Below are positions 48,901 through 61,333 of a stretch of 64,000 nucleotides of DNA, one piece after another. A model generated the notes under the pieces. It saw only the letters and a list, made by a program, of their open reading frames with translations. It ran no database searches and was not told where the DNA came from. The stretch is taken from assembly GCF_011075055.1 (NCBI RefSeq), contig NC_058152.1:3906001-3970000 (forward strand), read 5' to 3'. Made by a program: the position numbers and the translations under genes. The first letter of the stretch is position 1; each line of letters starts with the position of its first letter. Source of the stretch: Mangifera indica (taxonomy: Eukaryota > Streptophyta > Magnoliopsida > Sapindales > Anacardiaceae).

Positions 48901-49707
48901 ATGGCTGTTTATAGTCTGATAATCTTGAGCCTGCTAAGTGTTCTCCCTCTTGCATCATCAGATCCAGGCGACGAAGCCTGTCTAACCCATCTAAGCCAGT
49001 CCTTAAAAGACCCATATAAGAACCTTCAAAACTGGACCAACTCAACCTTCTCAAATCCTTGCAATGGCTTCACTTCTTATCTCCCAGGTGCCACCTGCAA
49101 CAATGGCCGCATCTATAAACTCTCTCTCACCAACCTCTCTCTTCAAGGCTCAATCTCTCCCTATCTCTCCAATTGCACCAACCTTCAATCTCTTGACCTT
49201 TCTTCTAACGCTCTCACGGGCTCCATTCCCCCAGATTTACAGGCCTTGGTCAACCTTGCTGTACTCAATCTATCAGCCAATCGTTTAGAAGGAGAGATCC
49301 CTCCTCAGCTCACATTATGTGCCTACTTAAACATTATTGATCTTCATGACAACTTGCTTACGGGCCAAATTCCTCAGGAGCTTGGAAATCTTCTTCGTTT
49401 GTCATCTTTTGATGTGTCCAACAATAGATTATCTGGGCCAATACCGCCGTTGTTAGGGAATAAAAGTGGGAACTCTCCCAGGTTTAATGCCAGTTCGTTT
49501 GAAGGAAATAAGGGTCTTTATGGATACCCTTTACCCCCATTAAAAAGCAACGGCTTGTCGATTTTGGCCATCGTTGGAATCGGTTTGGGAACTGGGTTTG
49601 CAAGCTTGGTGCTCAGTTTCACCGGAGTATGCATTTGGTTGAAGATTACTGAACAGAAGGTGGCTCTTGAAGAAGGCAAAATCAGTCAACATATGCCTGA
49701 TTATTGA
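48901..49707 (+). CDS. RLP44: RLP44-type LRR receptor-like protein
   Basis: An intact single-exon frame of 268 residues. It has a signal peptide (1 to about 20, cleavage near SSD), an N-cap with GDEACLTHL and [15 protein letters not shown], and about four to five LRRs (71-187), for example [18 protein letters not shown]. Then come a juxtamembrane loop ([13 protein letters not shown]), one transmembrane helix (about 218-248) and a short tail [11 protein letters not shown]. There is no kinase domain. Length, the [11 protein letters not shown] motif and the tail are those of Arabidopsis RLP44, a plasma-membrane protein that links cell-wall pectin state to brassinosteroid signalling through the BRI1/BAK1 complex. 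Several N-X-S/T sites lie in the ectodomain. The ATG begins the signal peptide. Confidence 0.93.
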   Translation: MAVYSLIILSLLSVLPLASSDPGDEACLTHLSQSLKDPYKNLQNWTNSTFSNPCNGFTSYLPGATCNNGRIYKLSLTNLSLQGSISPYLSNCTNLQSLDLSSNALTGSIPPDLQALVNLAVLNLSANRLEGEIPPQLTLCAYLNIIDLHDNLLTGQIPQELGNLLRLSSFDVSNNRLSGPIPPLLGNKSGNSPRFNASSFEGNKGLYGYPLPPLKSNGLSILAIVGIGLGTGFASLVLSFTGVCIWLKITEQKVALEEGKISQHMPDY

Positions 49708-52700
49708 AGTTCTCTTATATCTTGACAATTTATTTCAGGTATGTCAAAAATCTCAATGTGACTCAAGATTATTGAGCTCAAAGCTACAAAATTTTAGGTT
49801 CCTTCTTTATAATATTTAATCTGCAACAATCAAAAACAGTGTAAAAATGAAGTTATAGCATCATCTCATAGGCAATAGGCTTTTTTCTTTTCCAGACCAT
49901 AGTTGAGCAGTATACGTTTTGATCCAGAGGTTGTAGGCTTCTTTGTTTGTTTCTGCAATAGTTTAATTGAAGCTGGTGATATTTAATACTTATTCCTGGC
50001 CTCTGCGATGTGCCCACTTTCCTCTTATTTGACCATTTCTTCATTTTGGAAATTTATTCTCGATCACTCAACTCTTTGCCAATTTCATGGAAAAAGATGG
50101 AATCTTTGTTGATGCTTCAATTTTCTTAAACTCTTCAACTTGAGTTTTCGCTAGTAAATTTTTGACCATAAAACTATGCTAATATTTTTTTTTTATGTAT
50201 AATTTGGGTATATAAATAATATATTATTATATAATTAAATAATTTTAAATTAAATTAAAGTAATATTGATACATATTATTTATATATTTAAATTACTTAA
50301 ATTATGTTAAAAAGGAAAAAAAACAAACAAACACATGGGATGTTCAATTTTATAATCTCAATGGAAGGTGAGTCATGTATAAAAATAAAATTTATATGGA
50401 TTGACTTCTGATTTTATATATTTTATTTTCAAATATTTATAATACTTTAATTTAAAAGAGAAATTAATGGACAAATTTATTTAATAGCAATGTTATATAT
50501 ACTTATTTTTTTTTATATAATTTAAGTATACAAATAATGCATTATTATATGATTGTGTGTTAATTTATCTTTAATTTAAAATTATTAAAAACATAATAAC
50601 ATATTATTTGTGTATTTAAATTGTGTATAAAGAATTTGTATTCGTAGTTTTATTGTTTCTTCAAACATAACCCAGGTTTACAATTACATTAAAACTATGG
50701 TAACACATTTTTGAGTATGCGCTGTCGTGTAATAAATTTATTTTGAATTAAAAATAAAACAATGCTCAATTATATAATGACATATTATATGTTTATTTAT
50801 TTTATATATTAAAAAATAAGTATATATAATATTACTCTTACAATTATGACCAAAAACTTAAACACCTTTTGTTACCGAAAATGCCCCTTTTTTCATGATT
50901 TTATAATCATTAACTAATATCAAATTTTATTGTTTAAGGGACTAAAATGATGATATGTATATAATTATTATTATCTTATGATACGATATAAATAAAAAAC
51001 GATTTATATTATAAGATTTATTAAATTAATACGATACAATTGACATATTATATGATATGATACATATAATTGATACATCATTTAAAAAAAAATAATCATG
51101 TGATAAAAGTGTATATAAGAAATTTAAAATTTTTAAAAGTGTTTATAATCTTTTTTAAAGTGATGATATACCAATTTGAATTTTTTATTATTTTATTATT
51201 TTATTTTTTAAAAAATGTATCACACAATATGATACACGATATAAAAAATTAAAATTTTGATGCATGATATGATATATGATTCAATTAACATGGATATGTC
51301 AACTCCATACAAATAGAGAGAATGAAAACAAAATTTATTGGATTATATTAATATAAGGCAATTTATAGTGAGGAGCCTCATCTTGAAATTTAGAAATGTT
51401 GAGTGTTAGAGACGATGGATGAACAAAAGTTAGACAAGGACACTGGAATTGGAAGGTTGCTACTTGGTTGGATACAAGTGGCATAAATTGTCTTAAAGGT
51501 GAAGTCTAAAGGGGAGCCAAAATTAACCATTGAAGGCACGCCATTGAGTTGAAAAGGATCAAATGGTTGGCTTTGGCGTTGAATTGAAAGCAAAATTTTA
51601 ACCCACACCGAAAGCATACATGGGAATGACAAAATCAATTCCTCTCCATAATGATTCCTCCGAGAATGGCATGCATGTCATAATGGGCTGGGCCCCAATA
51701 TGCTCCCCCGGCCCCCAGTCCATCTTCTGAAGGGTGATTACGTTTTTCTTTTTTTTTCCACGTAGGAGGAATCTCATTCGAATTTATTTGTCTCTTTAGA
51801 GTTAATTAATTATATCGAATACATAGAATTTTGAATTTAATGACTAGCTTTAAAATTATTATATTAAATAAATCAAGAGTTTTATCTTGTTTTGACACCT
51901 ATGAATCTTTTTAATGATTATTATATTTTTTTTTAACAAATTTTTTTTCACTAAGGAATTTTATTCAAGTTGGTTTGTCCCTTCAGGGTCGATCAATTAT
52001 ACCAACTATGTAAAATTTCAAGTTCAGTGTCTGACTCCAAAATTATTGTAGTGTATAAATCAAAAGTCTTATCTTATTCTGACACTAATGAATCTTGAAT
52101 CAAAACCCTTTTACAATTATTTGAGGATTCCACGTTTCGTCAACCAAGCTAACCCTTGCGGCATGGTAGTTATTATGTTGCTCAACTTAGCCTCTTCTTC
52201 ACTTTGATTATTGATTATTTTGATCCAATCACAAGATAACTGCTTTTGCTTTCAATATTATAATGAATAAGGTTACTTGTATACTCTTATTAGGAAAATG
52301 GTATTCATTCATATAATGATATGTTATTATTTATAAATAAAGTTATATATTTTATTTATATATAAAATTATATATTTTATTTATGTATATAATTTATTAT
52401 TATTTTTATCCCTTTTAAGTTTTGAAACTGCATTTTTTACACTATTAAAATTCAAAGGCCACTTTTTATAGTAAAAGATATACATTATCTAATCACGTGC
52501 ATTACTCAAGTGCAAACACATTTATTTAATTTACCAACTTAAGAATTGTCATTTATACCCTTAATTTAAATTGAAAAAAATTAAAACCCTAACTTGTACT
52601 ATTCTATATATTTGGAATAGTGCTTTTTAAGTGTAATATCGACTAGATAATACATAGAATAAAAATATTTAGTTAGAATAAAAAATGAGATGGTTTGTAA

Positions 52701-52980
52701 GAACCAAATTTATGTAAAACTACGATATTTTAGTCACGATTTTATTAGAATCACACTTAGAAATGTGCGATCAAGCCATGTTGCACTTCGACAATGCAAT
52801 CCAGCGTAGAATTGCACCATGTAACATGTTAATCAATTTCACAATATGATTGGATGTAAATTAGTAAATGTCATCTTCAAACTTGCTAGGTGAAATAGTA
52901 TTAATGAAACATACCTTGAGTGAGAAACTAGCTTTACATCATAGTATATGTCTTTAATTTGTCACATCAAAGAACCACTA
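49708..52980. other. Intergenic, repeat-rich, no gene recognised
   Basis: Contains foldback MITEs (50180-50310, 50489-50655, 50690-50845) and two diverged copies of a repeat of about 180 bp at 51767-51920 and 51955-52105 (both with TTTGTC-CTTTAG/CAGGGT and ATTATATT words). An 82-codon minus frame at 51390-51638 is unidentified and lacks support. Confidence 0.4.
50489..50655. repeat. Foldback AT-rich MITE
   Basis: TAATTTAAGTATACAAATAAT is mirrored by ATTATTTGTGTATTTAAATTG around TTATCTTTAATTTAAAATTA. Same family as 46800-46985. Confidence 0.65.
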
Positions 52981-53009
52981 GATAAATCACAAATATGGAT
53001 TTATTATTA

Positions 53010-53155
53010 ACAGTGTTATGTGCATAATTTTTATATATAAATAATGATGTATCATCATATGATTGAATAATTAAAAATTAAAGATAAAATAATATTTAAT
53101 CATATGATAATACATCATTGTTTGTATATAAAAGTTATACGCATAATTTTATCGA
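53010..53155. repeat. Foldback AT-rich MITE
   Basis: TATATAAATAATGATGTATC and GATAATACATCATTGTTTGT are inverted around AATTAAAAATTAAAGATAAA. Same family as 46800-46985. Confidence 0.65.
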
Positions 53156-53199
53156 TTTATTGTATGTATATACCATCCACAGTTATATCATATTTTATT

Positions 53200-54190
53200 G
53201 GCCAAAAGACTCCTAAGGTTAAGTGTAACCTCAAACTCATACCTTTTAACTTTCAAAAACTCAAACTTTTACCTATGAGCAAAATTTTGTTAAAAAACTT
53301 TGTTAATGATAAAGACAAAACTGTCATTTAAAAAACTAAAGTTTATTGCATTTCCTCATTTAGTTTGAAAATCTAACAATTTCTCTTCATCTAAAGTTAA
53401 AAAAATGATAATTTCCCCTTTAGAGTTTTGAAACTGTTGTCGAAGAAGACGGAGTTTGTCATCTCTGGCCGTATTGACTCTTTCTCTTAGCTTATCTCCT
53501 CCTATTGACTTGTTCCCACCCACTAACGATATTGATTTCCTTTGATGAAGATAAAATCGTCTTCGTTGGAGATAATCGCTTTAATCGAAGGCATGAGTTT
53601 GATCGCAGGGAGAAATAACTCAGGTGGAAGGTAGGGTTGGATTCGAGCCGAGCCGAGCCGAGCTCGGCTCGCATCTAGCTTGGGCTCGGCTCGGTTTTTT
53701 TATGGCCGGCTCGAGTTCGGCTCGTTTATGGCTCTGTTCGGCTCATTTTTCATATCAAAACGGCACCGTTTTGTATATATATATATGGATCAAAACGACA
53801 TTGTTTTGTATAAAAAATAAAAAAAAAATTACCAAGCCAACCCGAGCCAGCTCGAGCTCGAGCTGGCTCGACTCGAATCCAACCCTAGTGGAAGGACAAA
53901 CGCAGTTGGAGATGACAAACTTTACCGTTTCCATCCATGATTTCAAAATCGTAGGGGTGAAATTATTACTTTTCAAATTTTAGATAAATGAAAATTGTTA
54001 TATTTTCAAACTTTAGGGGGGGGAGATTGTGATAAAAATTTAGTTTTAAAATTTTTTAATTAAATAAAAAATTTACCCTTAATTTTAATTAAGTTTCTTA
54101 ATATAATTTTACTTGTAAATAAGAGTTTGAATTTTTGAAAGTTGAAAAATAGATTACACTTAACTTTGGGTGAGTACAACTCTTTCGGCC
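53200..54190. mobile_element. Mutator-like nonautonomous element with perfect 9-bp target duplication
   Basis: The left end GGCCAAAAGACTCCTAAGG and right end GAGTACAACTCTTTCGGCC are inverted repeats. TATTTTATT flanks both sides (53191-53199 and 54191-54199). The long inverted arms pair GTTAAGTGTAACCTCAAACT with the right-hand TTACACTTAACTTTGGG block. The interior carries no transposase and is split by a 256-bp hAT-like MITE. Confidence 0.85.
53632..53887. mobile_element. 256-bp hAT-like MITE nested in the Mutator-like element
   Basis: Terminal inverted repeats TAGGGTTGGATTCGAGCCGAG and its right counterpart ending CGAATCCAACCCTA are flanked by the 8-bp duplication GTGGAAGG (53624-53631 and 53888-53895). 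An 8-bp duplication and a TAGGG start fit hAT. The core repeats ACGNCNTNGTTTTGTATA twice. A truncated relative is at 2055-2278. Confidence 0.85.
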
Positions 54191-56625
54191 TATTTTATTT
54201 TGGGCTCCAGTAAAGCCAATAATTAAAGGCGGGCTATCAAGCTGGATCACATGTTGGGTCAGCCCGACCCACGAATTGCTATAATCTATGTCTTTATCAA
54301 TCAGCGTCTCTAAGCCACTCTAAAGCCCTGGTCACAGGCCCCAACTCCAAACCGCTCTTCAAAAACCAAATTTACGTTTTTGTGAAGAATATTTTCAAAT
54401 TTCTATGGGCAAAAATAAGGAAAAACCACCAAAGGAAATCAATGAAGAAGAAGATGAAGAAGTAGAACAAGCGGGCAAGGAGAGGAGAAGAGCTTTGAAA
54501 AGCTAGGTTTAGACCTACGGCTAGTTCACGCCCTAAAGAAAAAGGCCATCGAAAAACCGACCCCAATTCAAGAAGTTGCTATCCCTCTCATTTTAGTAAG
54601 TTTCTTTGGCTCTGTTTAATCCCTATTTTGCTAATTTTGCTTCACATTAATTAAATTTTTTAAATAAACGATTTCCAGGAAGGCAAGGACGTGGTTGCGC
54701 GGGCTAAAACGGGTTCTGGGAAGACTTTTGCTTATCTTCTTCCTTTGCTTCATAGGATATTCAATGAGTCTTTATCCAAGGCCAAGCTCGCCCCACCCGC
54801 GTTAATTCTTGTCCCGACCCGGGAATTGTGCCAGCAGGCATGTTTTTGCTATGAGTACTTTGGTTATATTGTTTAGTTCTCGTTTTAATTCTATGGATGT
54901 TAGTGATTTAAATCGGTTTGTAACAGGTTTATTCAGAGATTAAATTACTTATTGAGTTTTGTAAGGGTCAAGTTCAACTGAAATTTCTGCAGTTGGCTAG
55001 CTGTATGCCTACCTCTGATTTGGTTAGTTTAACTTTCTCTGATTTCTGACTTAGCTTTACATTTCACGATGTACTGAATTCAAGCTGTTTGCTGATTCTT
55101 GCCTGATTGATGTAATTGGTCAGAGCGAGCTGCATTGGCTGGGCCTCCTGATGTTGTGGTTTGTACTCCTGGTTGCATACCAAAATGTTTGTCAGCTGGT
55201 TTTCTTCAATCTAAATCTTTGAGTGATTCGCTAAAAATTCTTATTCTTGATGAGGTGAGACTTCGGTACTTTTTCTTATTGTATATAAGTTATATGGTTG
55301 AAACAGATATGGTAACTCTTCTTGTAGAGTGGTGCTGGCTGCCACTAAAACTGTTGTATTTGTTAACTTGAAATTAAGACCTGGTGAGTTGAGGTTTGTT
55401 TGGGTTTATTTAGGTGATACTCTTACTCCTTTATTTTTTTCTCCCTGTCATCTAATTTTTCAAGACAAGATTACTTGTATACTTTTGTTAGGAAATCATT
55501 GATTCATATTTACTTTCAGGTAGATCTTTTGCTGTCATATGGCTATGAAGATGATCTAAAAGCTCTTACAGCTCTTGTCCCAAGAGGCTGTCAATGCCTT
55601 CTTATGTCCGTTACTTCAAGGTGTTTTATGTATTTTGCTTCTTTTTCTTCCCTTTTTTTTTTTAGGCTTTTATGAAAAGTGTTCTTTGATTACAAAACTT
55701 TCTTTTTTTTCAATGAAAGTTGAACAAGATGAAATGATGCGTCTTTTTTACCGTTATCTACTTACCTTATAGATATCAAATGCACTCCTGGGATTTTTTT
55801 TAAACATTTTAGTCTTGTACATTGTCTGGTGCCTCTTATAAACATATTTGTCACGTAAAAGTATGTTAATTAGTTTCAGAATTCCTTTCATTGTTGTGTG
55901 TAAATTTGACATTTCAATGCCTGTTGCAAACATTCAGAAATTGAGCTGCATTTTCGCACTCTATAGTTTATACTGACATTTCTTTGTTCTCTTCTGGACT
56001 CAGAGTGATTAACAATTATGAAAATCCTGAATTTTGGCAGTTCTGATGTTGAAAAACTAAAGAAGTTTATTCTACACAATCCGTTCATTTTGACTCTGCC
56101 AGAAGTTAGAGATGTTAAAGATGATATTATCCCCAAAAATGTTCAGCAATTTTGGGTAAGAGTTTCTGTATTATAATGAAATTTAGGGCTATATTTGCCT
56201 AAAATATCCTGTTTTCAAAAAATCATTTATTGGTGTTAGACAAATATATATGATATAACATGGATTTTTTGTTGGGAATGTTAGCATGAATGCTTTTTAA
56301 ATACCTTCTTTGCTCTGATGTTAACCATTTAATTCAAGTGAAACCTATCCAGTCTGACAGCTGCAATTTATGTTGATAATAATAAGAGAAACCACTAATC
56401 ATGATTTTGCTTACAACCATACTGCAAAGCAAAATATGAAGCTGATGGCACTCCACTCCATATGGAATAATACAATCCTTTTCTAAAGTCTTATATTCTA
56501 GTTGTGGAACTTCTTTTCATGAATTTTTAGTTCATATTCAAGTCAGTAAATTTTATTTAGGTTGTATACAGGTAGATTTGTGTTAGGCTTTTATCTGAAT
56601 GCACATCTTTTACATCATTGATAAC

Positions 56626-57494
56626 CTAGGTAGCACGGAAACGGAAACGTCGAAACGTGGAAACGTATTTTCTTAAAAAAATAGGAAACGGAAACGTGGG
56701 GAAACGTGTAAATATAAAAAAATATAGGGTTTGTTTTTAAATATAAAATTTTTATAAAAAATACAATAAAACGCACACTTCCTCTGGGTCGTTCGTCCTG
56801 ATGTCACAGCGAAACAGTTCCAGTCCTAGCAATTTCCGTTCCTGGAAAACTCTGTGACATCAAGACCTAGTTCCAGAAAACTCTGTGACATCAGGATGAA
56901 CCGACCCAGAGGAACGCACACTTTTTTCACAGAGTTTTCTTTCTTCCAGCCACTGTTCAGAGAGGAAGAAGACGCCCAGGAGATTGACAGCAAATAAGAG
57001 AAGACGCCCAGAAGACTATTCAGCATAGGAAACTATTTTTGTTATTTATTTTCAGAATCACATGAAATTTACCCAATTCCATATTTGCTTCTTGTGCCTC
57101 AAAAGTTTTTGCTTGTGTTTCCTTTTTCAATCAATCAGAAAAGGAAGATTGAGCAGTGGCTTTGGATGAAAGGGGAGTTACTAATAATTCCTGGGGGAAG
57201 GTAAGTGTACCAAGAAGTAAGAAGCCCGCCTCAGAATCTTCCTTCCGGTGGGCACTTGGCCCCTAAAAATAATAAAAGGCTTAAATCAGCAGACAGGTGT
57301 TTCAAAACAAGAAGACAAAAATTCTTCTCTTTTCTGCAACGGAAAAAAACGGAGCATAGGAAACTGTTTCTGGTAAAGAAACGCGTTTCCTTTTTATCTA
57401 AAATTACCGAAACGGCCCCGAAACGTTTCGTACCAGTTTTCGGGGCCGTTTCGGAAACCGAAACGTTTCGGATTCATGGAAACGCACTTCTTAG
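56626..57494. mobile_element. 869-bp hAT-like insertion in helicase intron 6
   Basis: Flanked by an exact 8-bp duplication TTGATAAC (56618-56625 and 57495-57502). The ends CTAGGTAGCACGG and (inverted) CTAAGAAGTGCG match imperfectly. Both ends carry clustered GAAACG/CGTTTC words. An internal inverted repeat pairs 56770-56815 with about 56885-56930 (CCTCTGGGTCG and CGACCCAGAGG). No transposase frame; the 97-codon frame at 57205-57498 is composed of these repeats. Confidence 0.8.
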
Positions 57495-60472
57495 TTGATA
57501 ACTATTAATTCGTTTTATGATAATTAGTACATTAAATATCTCCATTTTGTCTGTCACATCAAGGTTATTGGAACAAATTATTATTTTACTTTTGTAGATT
57601 TCATGCAGTGAACGTGATAAGTTACTTTACATCCTTGCCCTCTTGAAGCTGGAGCTAATTCAGAAAAAAGCTCTGATTTTTACTAATACCATTGACACGG
57701 GATTCAGACTGAAACTGTTTTTGGAAAAGGTATTCTGATGGTGCATCAATTGATTTATATATATTCACTCTGTTTTTTCAGAGTGCAAACATTATTTTGC
57801 TTTTGGTCTCCAGATTATCGTGGTCCTGTTTCAAAATATTAATCTTGTGGTTTTGAAAAGAAAAATGTAACTGTGGAGTTGAATGGCTATCATTTGCTTC
57901 TGTTTGCACTATGCTTTTTCATCTATGTAATGTGTTCACAATTAATTAAGTGCATGGTATCAGAGAGCGATAATTTATGCACACCTTAGAAATTACTATA
58001 TTTGCAAAGTTGCTGCTGTTAGGAATAGTTATATACTTCTTTTTTCCATTTTCTTGATGTATCTATTTTTTGACAGTTTGGTATCAGGTCTGCTGTTTTG
58101 AATGCTGAGTTACCACAGAATTCACGTCTCCATATTCTTGAGGTATGCTAGTTCTTTCAATTTATAGACAATTCAATATGGCTAGAGGTTTTACTTTTCT
58201 CTGAAATTTTTTCAAGATAAAATTGATGGAATGCTCAAAAGGTATTTTGAGAATAATGTTTTTGTTTAGTCCATTGGCCACTATAGCTATTTTGTGAATG
58301 ATTCAAAAGTTGTCCGCCTTGACATGAGTTACATGGGCACTGACAAAGTCGTAATCATTTTATAACCTGTCTACTGTTTGTTCCGGGAATTTAATGCTGG
58401 GCTTTTCGATTATTTAATTGCAACTGATGATAGCCAAACAAAAGATAAGCAGCAACCCAACAGTGGAGGTCATGCTGACTCAAGGAAGTCTAGAAAGAAT
58501 GCAAAGCCAAAATTAGATTCTGAATTTGGAGTAGTGAGGGGAAATGACTTCAAAAATGTACACACCGTAAGTTAATGTTCTCGTTATGATGCTCTGTTGT
58601 GTTTTGTTGCTGTGATTCCTTTTTGTACTTGGCTGAGTAATTCATGGGGCTTCATCTATGTTAAGTTAATGAGCAGTCTACTTGAAAAATGTTACATGGT
58701 ATATCTGGGCCTTTTTATTTCTGGGTTTAGATATCAAAAATGAATTTTATTTGGTCAGACTTAGAAGTTTCTCTTTCTAGGAAGTTTTATAGAGTTTCCT
58801 TAGTCAATTTTCCATCATTCTTTATAGTTATTAATGTTTATTTAAGATTCAAGGAAGGTTAGGAAGTTGTTTTTCCATTCATTTTCTTTTGATTTTTAAT
58901 TTTTGGAAAAGCCAGCAGTAACAGTGAATTTTTAAATTCTTGTTGAAGCAATAGACTTGTTGTTTGTTGCAAGGACACTTTGGACTATTATTTGGAACCA
59001 ACTGTACCCCATGTGGTCTAAAACAAACATGATTGGAGTTTTAGATTCTTGGTTCTGGATCATGGTTGCTTAACTTATCACTTATTCCCTGATCTTCAAA
59101 ATGGAATAATTACACCTTTTCAGGGAGTGCTAACGTTTTTTGGGTAATTTTGTTTGACATTGTTTCACATTAAAAGGAACTGAGCTACACCCGAGTGAAC
59201 TTGAGGATGTAACTCTTCTTTTGTTTCTGAATGGTGATGTAAGACCAACCCATGAGCTTGTTATCCAAGGTCAGAACAAGTTGATTGGGTCCCCCTTTTA
59301 CGCCTCCATGTTGCTACAAGGGAGGGACATGGGAGTCTAAAAGGAAAATTATAGTGCTTTTGATTGCTGATGGTGCTTTCTCATTTACTGTCTCTGGTGC
59401 TTTTAAGATGTTATCTTCATTTGTTTTATGAGGACAGGTCAAGATTGTACATTGTCTAACAAGTGCTACAATGCTCGTCTCTTCTTCCAGGTTTTAAACT
59501 TTGAAATGCCTCAAAATGCAGCAGGGTATGTACATTGAATTGGACATACTGGAAGAGCATACAATACCGGTGCTTCAGTATCTCTGGTGAGTTTGTTAGA
59601 CAAAATGGAGGTTATATTTGTTCTTGGAATTAAATTTTGTAGAATGGCCAATGGTCTCTATCTAATAATAGTAGAATAAATAAACATTATTGATTGAGTG
59701 GTTTTGACTGGATCATGTGTTAATCTTTTTTGTTCTTCCTTACAGGATGCTTAGGGTACCTAAAATTACACTTTTCATCGTGCATTTCTTCATTAATCAT
59801 TCATGATTCTTACACTTAAGTGAGCTTTTGAGTTTTTATGAGTGCATTATTTGTCTGTCTTTGTAATGTGTGTCCTTGAGGGTGCCGATAACAGTGCTAG
59901 TTTGTTTCATTTCAATGCATTTTCTCTACAATAGAGTTAAGTACAATTTGGGTGAGGTTTGGCTCACAATACAGTAAGGTCTACAAGAATTGGAAACCAA
60001 CCTTTGTCTTATTTCGATTTTTATAAAGTTGTATATCTTCTTTTTAAATAAATTATGGGTAATGCTGGCAGTGATAAATGGATTATAGGTTTCTTCTTGT
60101 ACTAACATGATTACCTCAATGTTTTACTATTCTACACTTGTTCTGTTAACAGGTTTCTCCTGATGAGATGGAAGTCTTTGAAGAAATTAAATCTTTTGTG
60201 GGTGATGAAGATAACGAGTTAAGTATTATTGCACCATTTCCTTTGCTCTCTAAGAATGCAGTGGAATTGTTAAGATACAGGGCTGAGGTGATTTTTTCTT
60301 CTGTCTTTCATACACTATTTTTATATGATTGCATTTGATTGATGATCTACTTTTCAATCCATCTCCTTTTATATTATCTGGGATGCATATCCATGATTAT
60401 TGGCAAAGGTTGGGATTTACATTTAAGAATTCTTTAAAATGATGATTGCTACTTTGTTGCTAGATCTCTTCG

Positions 60473-60840
60473 CTTAGTATGAATGAGGAGATGCATGCAA
60501 ATTGTTTTTAAAAGAATTATTTGTTATAATTGCTGTCCCTTTGTCTTTTTCTAACAAGTACAATTCTCTTGCCATCATTTAGACAAAATAAGCCATCCTT
60601 TCTGATGCAGTAGCATTCTTATGCGATAAAGGACTAGCACTATTAGCTCAGTTTCCCTTAGTACGAATGAGGAGATGCATGCAAATTGTTTTTAAAAGAA
60701 TTATTTGTTATAATTGCTGTCCCTTTGTCTTTTTCTAACAAGTACAATTCTCTTGCCATCATTTAGACAAAATAAGCCATCCTTTCTGATGCAGTAGCAT
60801 TCTTATGCGATAAAGTACTAGCACTATTAGCTCAGTTTCT
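60473..60840. repeat. 184-bp tandem duplication in helicase intron 11
   Basis: Copies start at 60473 and 60657 (CTTAGTAYGAATGAGGAG) and differ at only a few positions. Confidence 0.93.
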
Positions 60841-60842
60841 TT

Positions 60843-61092
60843 GGGCTTTATTTCCTTTTTCTTCTTTTAATGAACTTAACAACTTACAATATGTGTGTGT
60901 GTGTGTGTGTTGGTGGGGGGGGGGGGTGCGGGCGGCGGGCGGAAGGGGAAGTGGGCTTTATTTCATTTTTTTTCTCTTTTAATGAACTTAACAACTTACA
61001 TTATATGTGTGTGTGTGTGTGTGTTAGGCTTTATTTCATTTTTTCTCTTTTAATGAACTTAACAACTTACGTTATATATATGTGTGTGTGAA
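60843..61092. repeat. Three-copy repeat with (GT)n and poly-G
   Basis: GGGCTTTATTTC..TTAATGAACTTAACAACTTAC occurs three times (about 60843, 60953 and 61026), each followed by a (GT)n run. The first run continues into a G-rich stretch at 60911-60950. Confidence 0.9.
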
Positions 61093-61301
61093 TAGATCTT
61101 AGGTCACTTCAGGCTGTAAAGTTCTAATGTTATCACGTGTGGGATTCTTGGGTGAAGGGTGTTTGTATGTATATATGTTTACTAACCAAATCAAAACTAA
61201 GTAACATTCGTTCCCCTTTTTATTTTTGTGACAAATAGATCTTAGGTCACTTCAGGCTGTGAAGTTCTAATGTTATCACATGTGGGATTCTTCAGTGAAG
61301 G

Positions 61302-61333
<32 letters not shown>

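Noticed and set aside
51390..51638. 82-codon minus frame with a weakly protein-like sequence
   Set aside because: No motif is recognised and no flanking exons with splice sites could be found.
53624..53983. 119-codon plus frame with Ser/Arg-rich start
   Set aside because: It spans the hAT-like MITE; its content is the GAGC-rich inverted repeat.
57205..57498. 97-codon plus frame in helicase intron 6
   Set aside because: It ends within the terminal GAAACG repeats of the hAT-like insertion and has no transposase motif.
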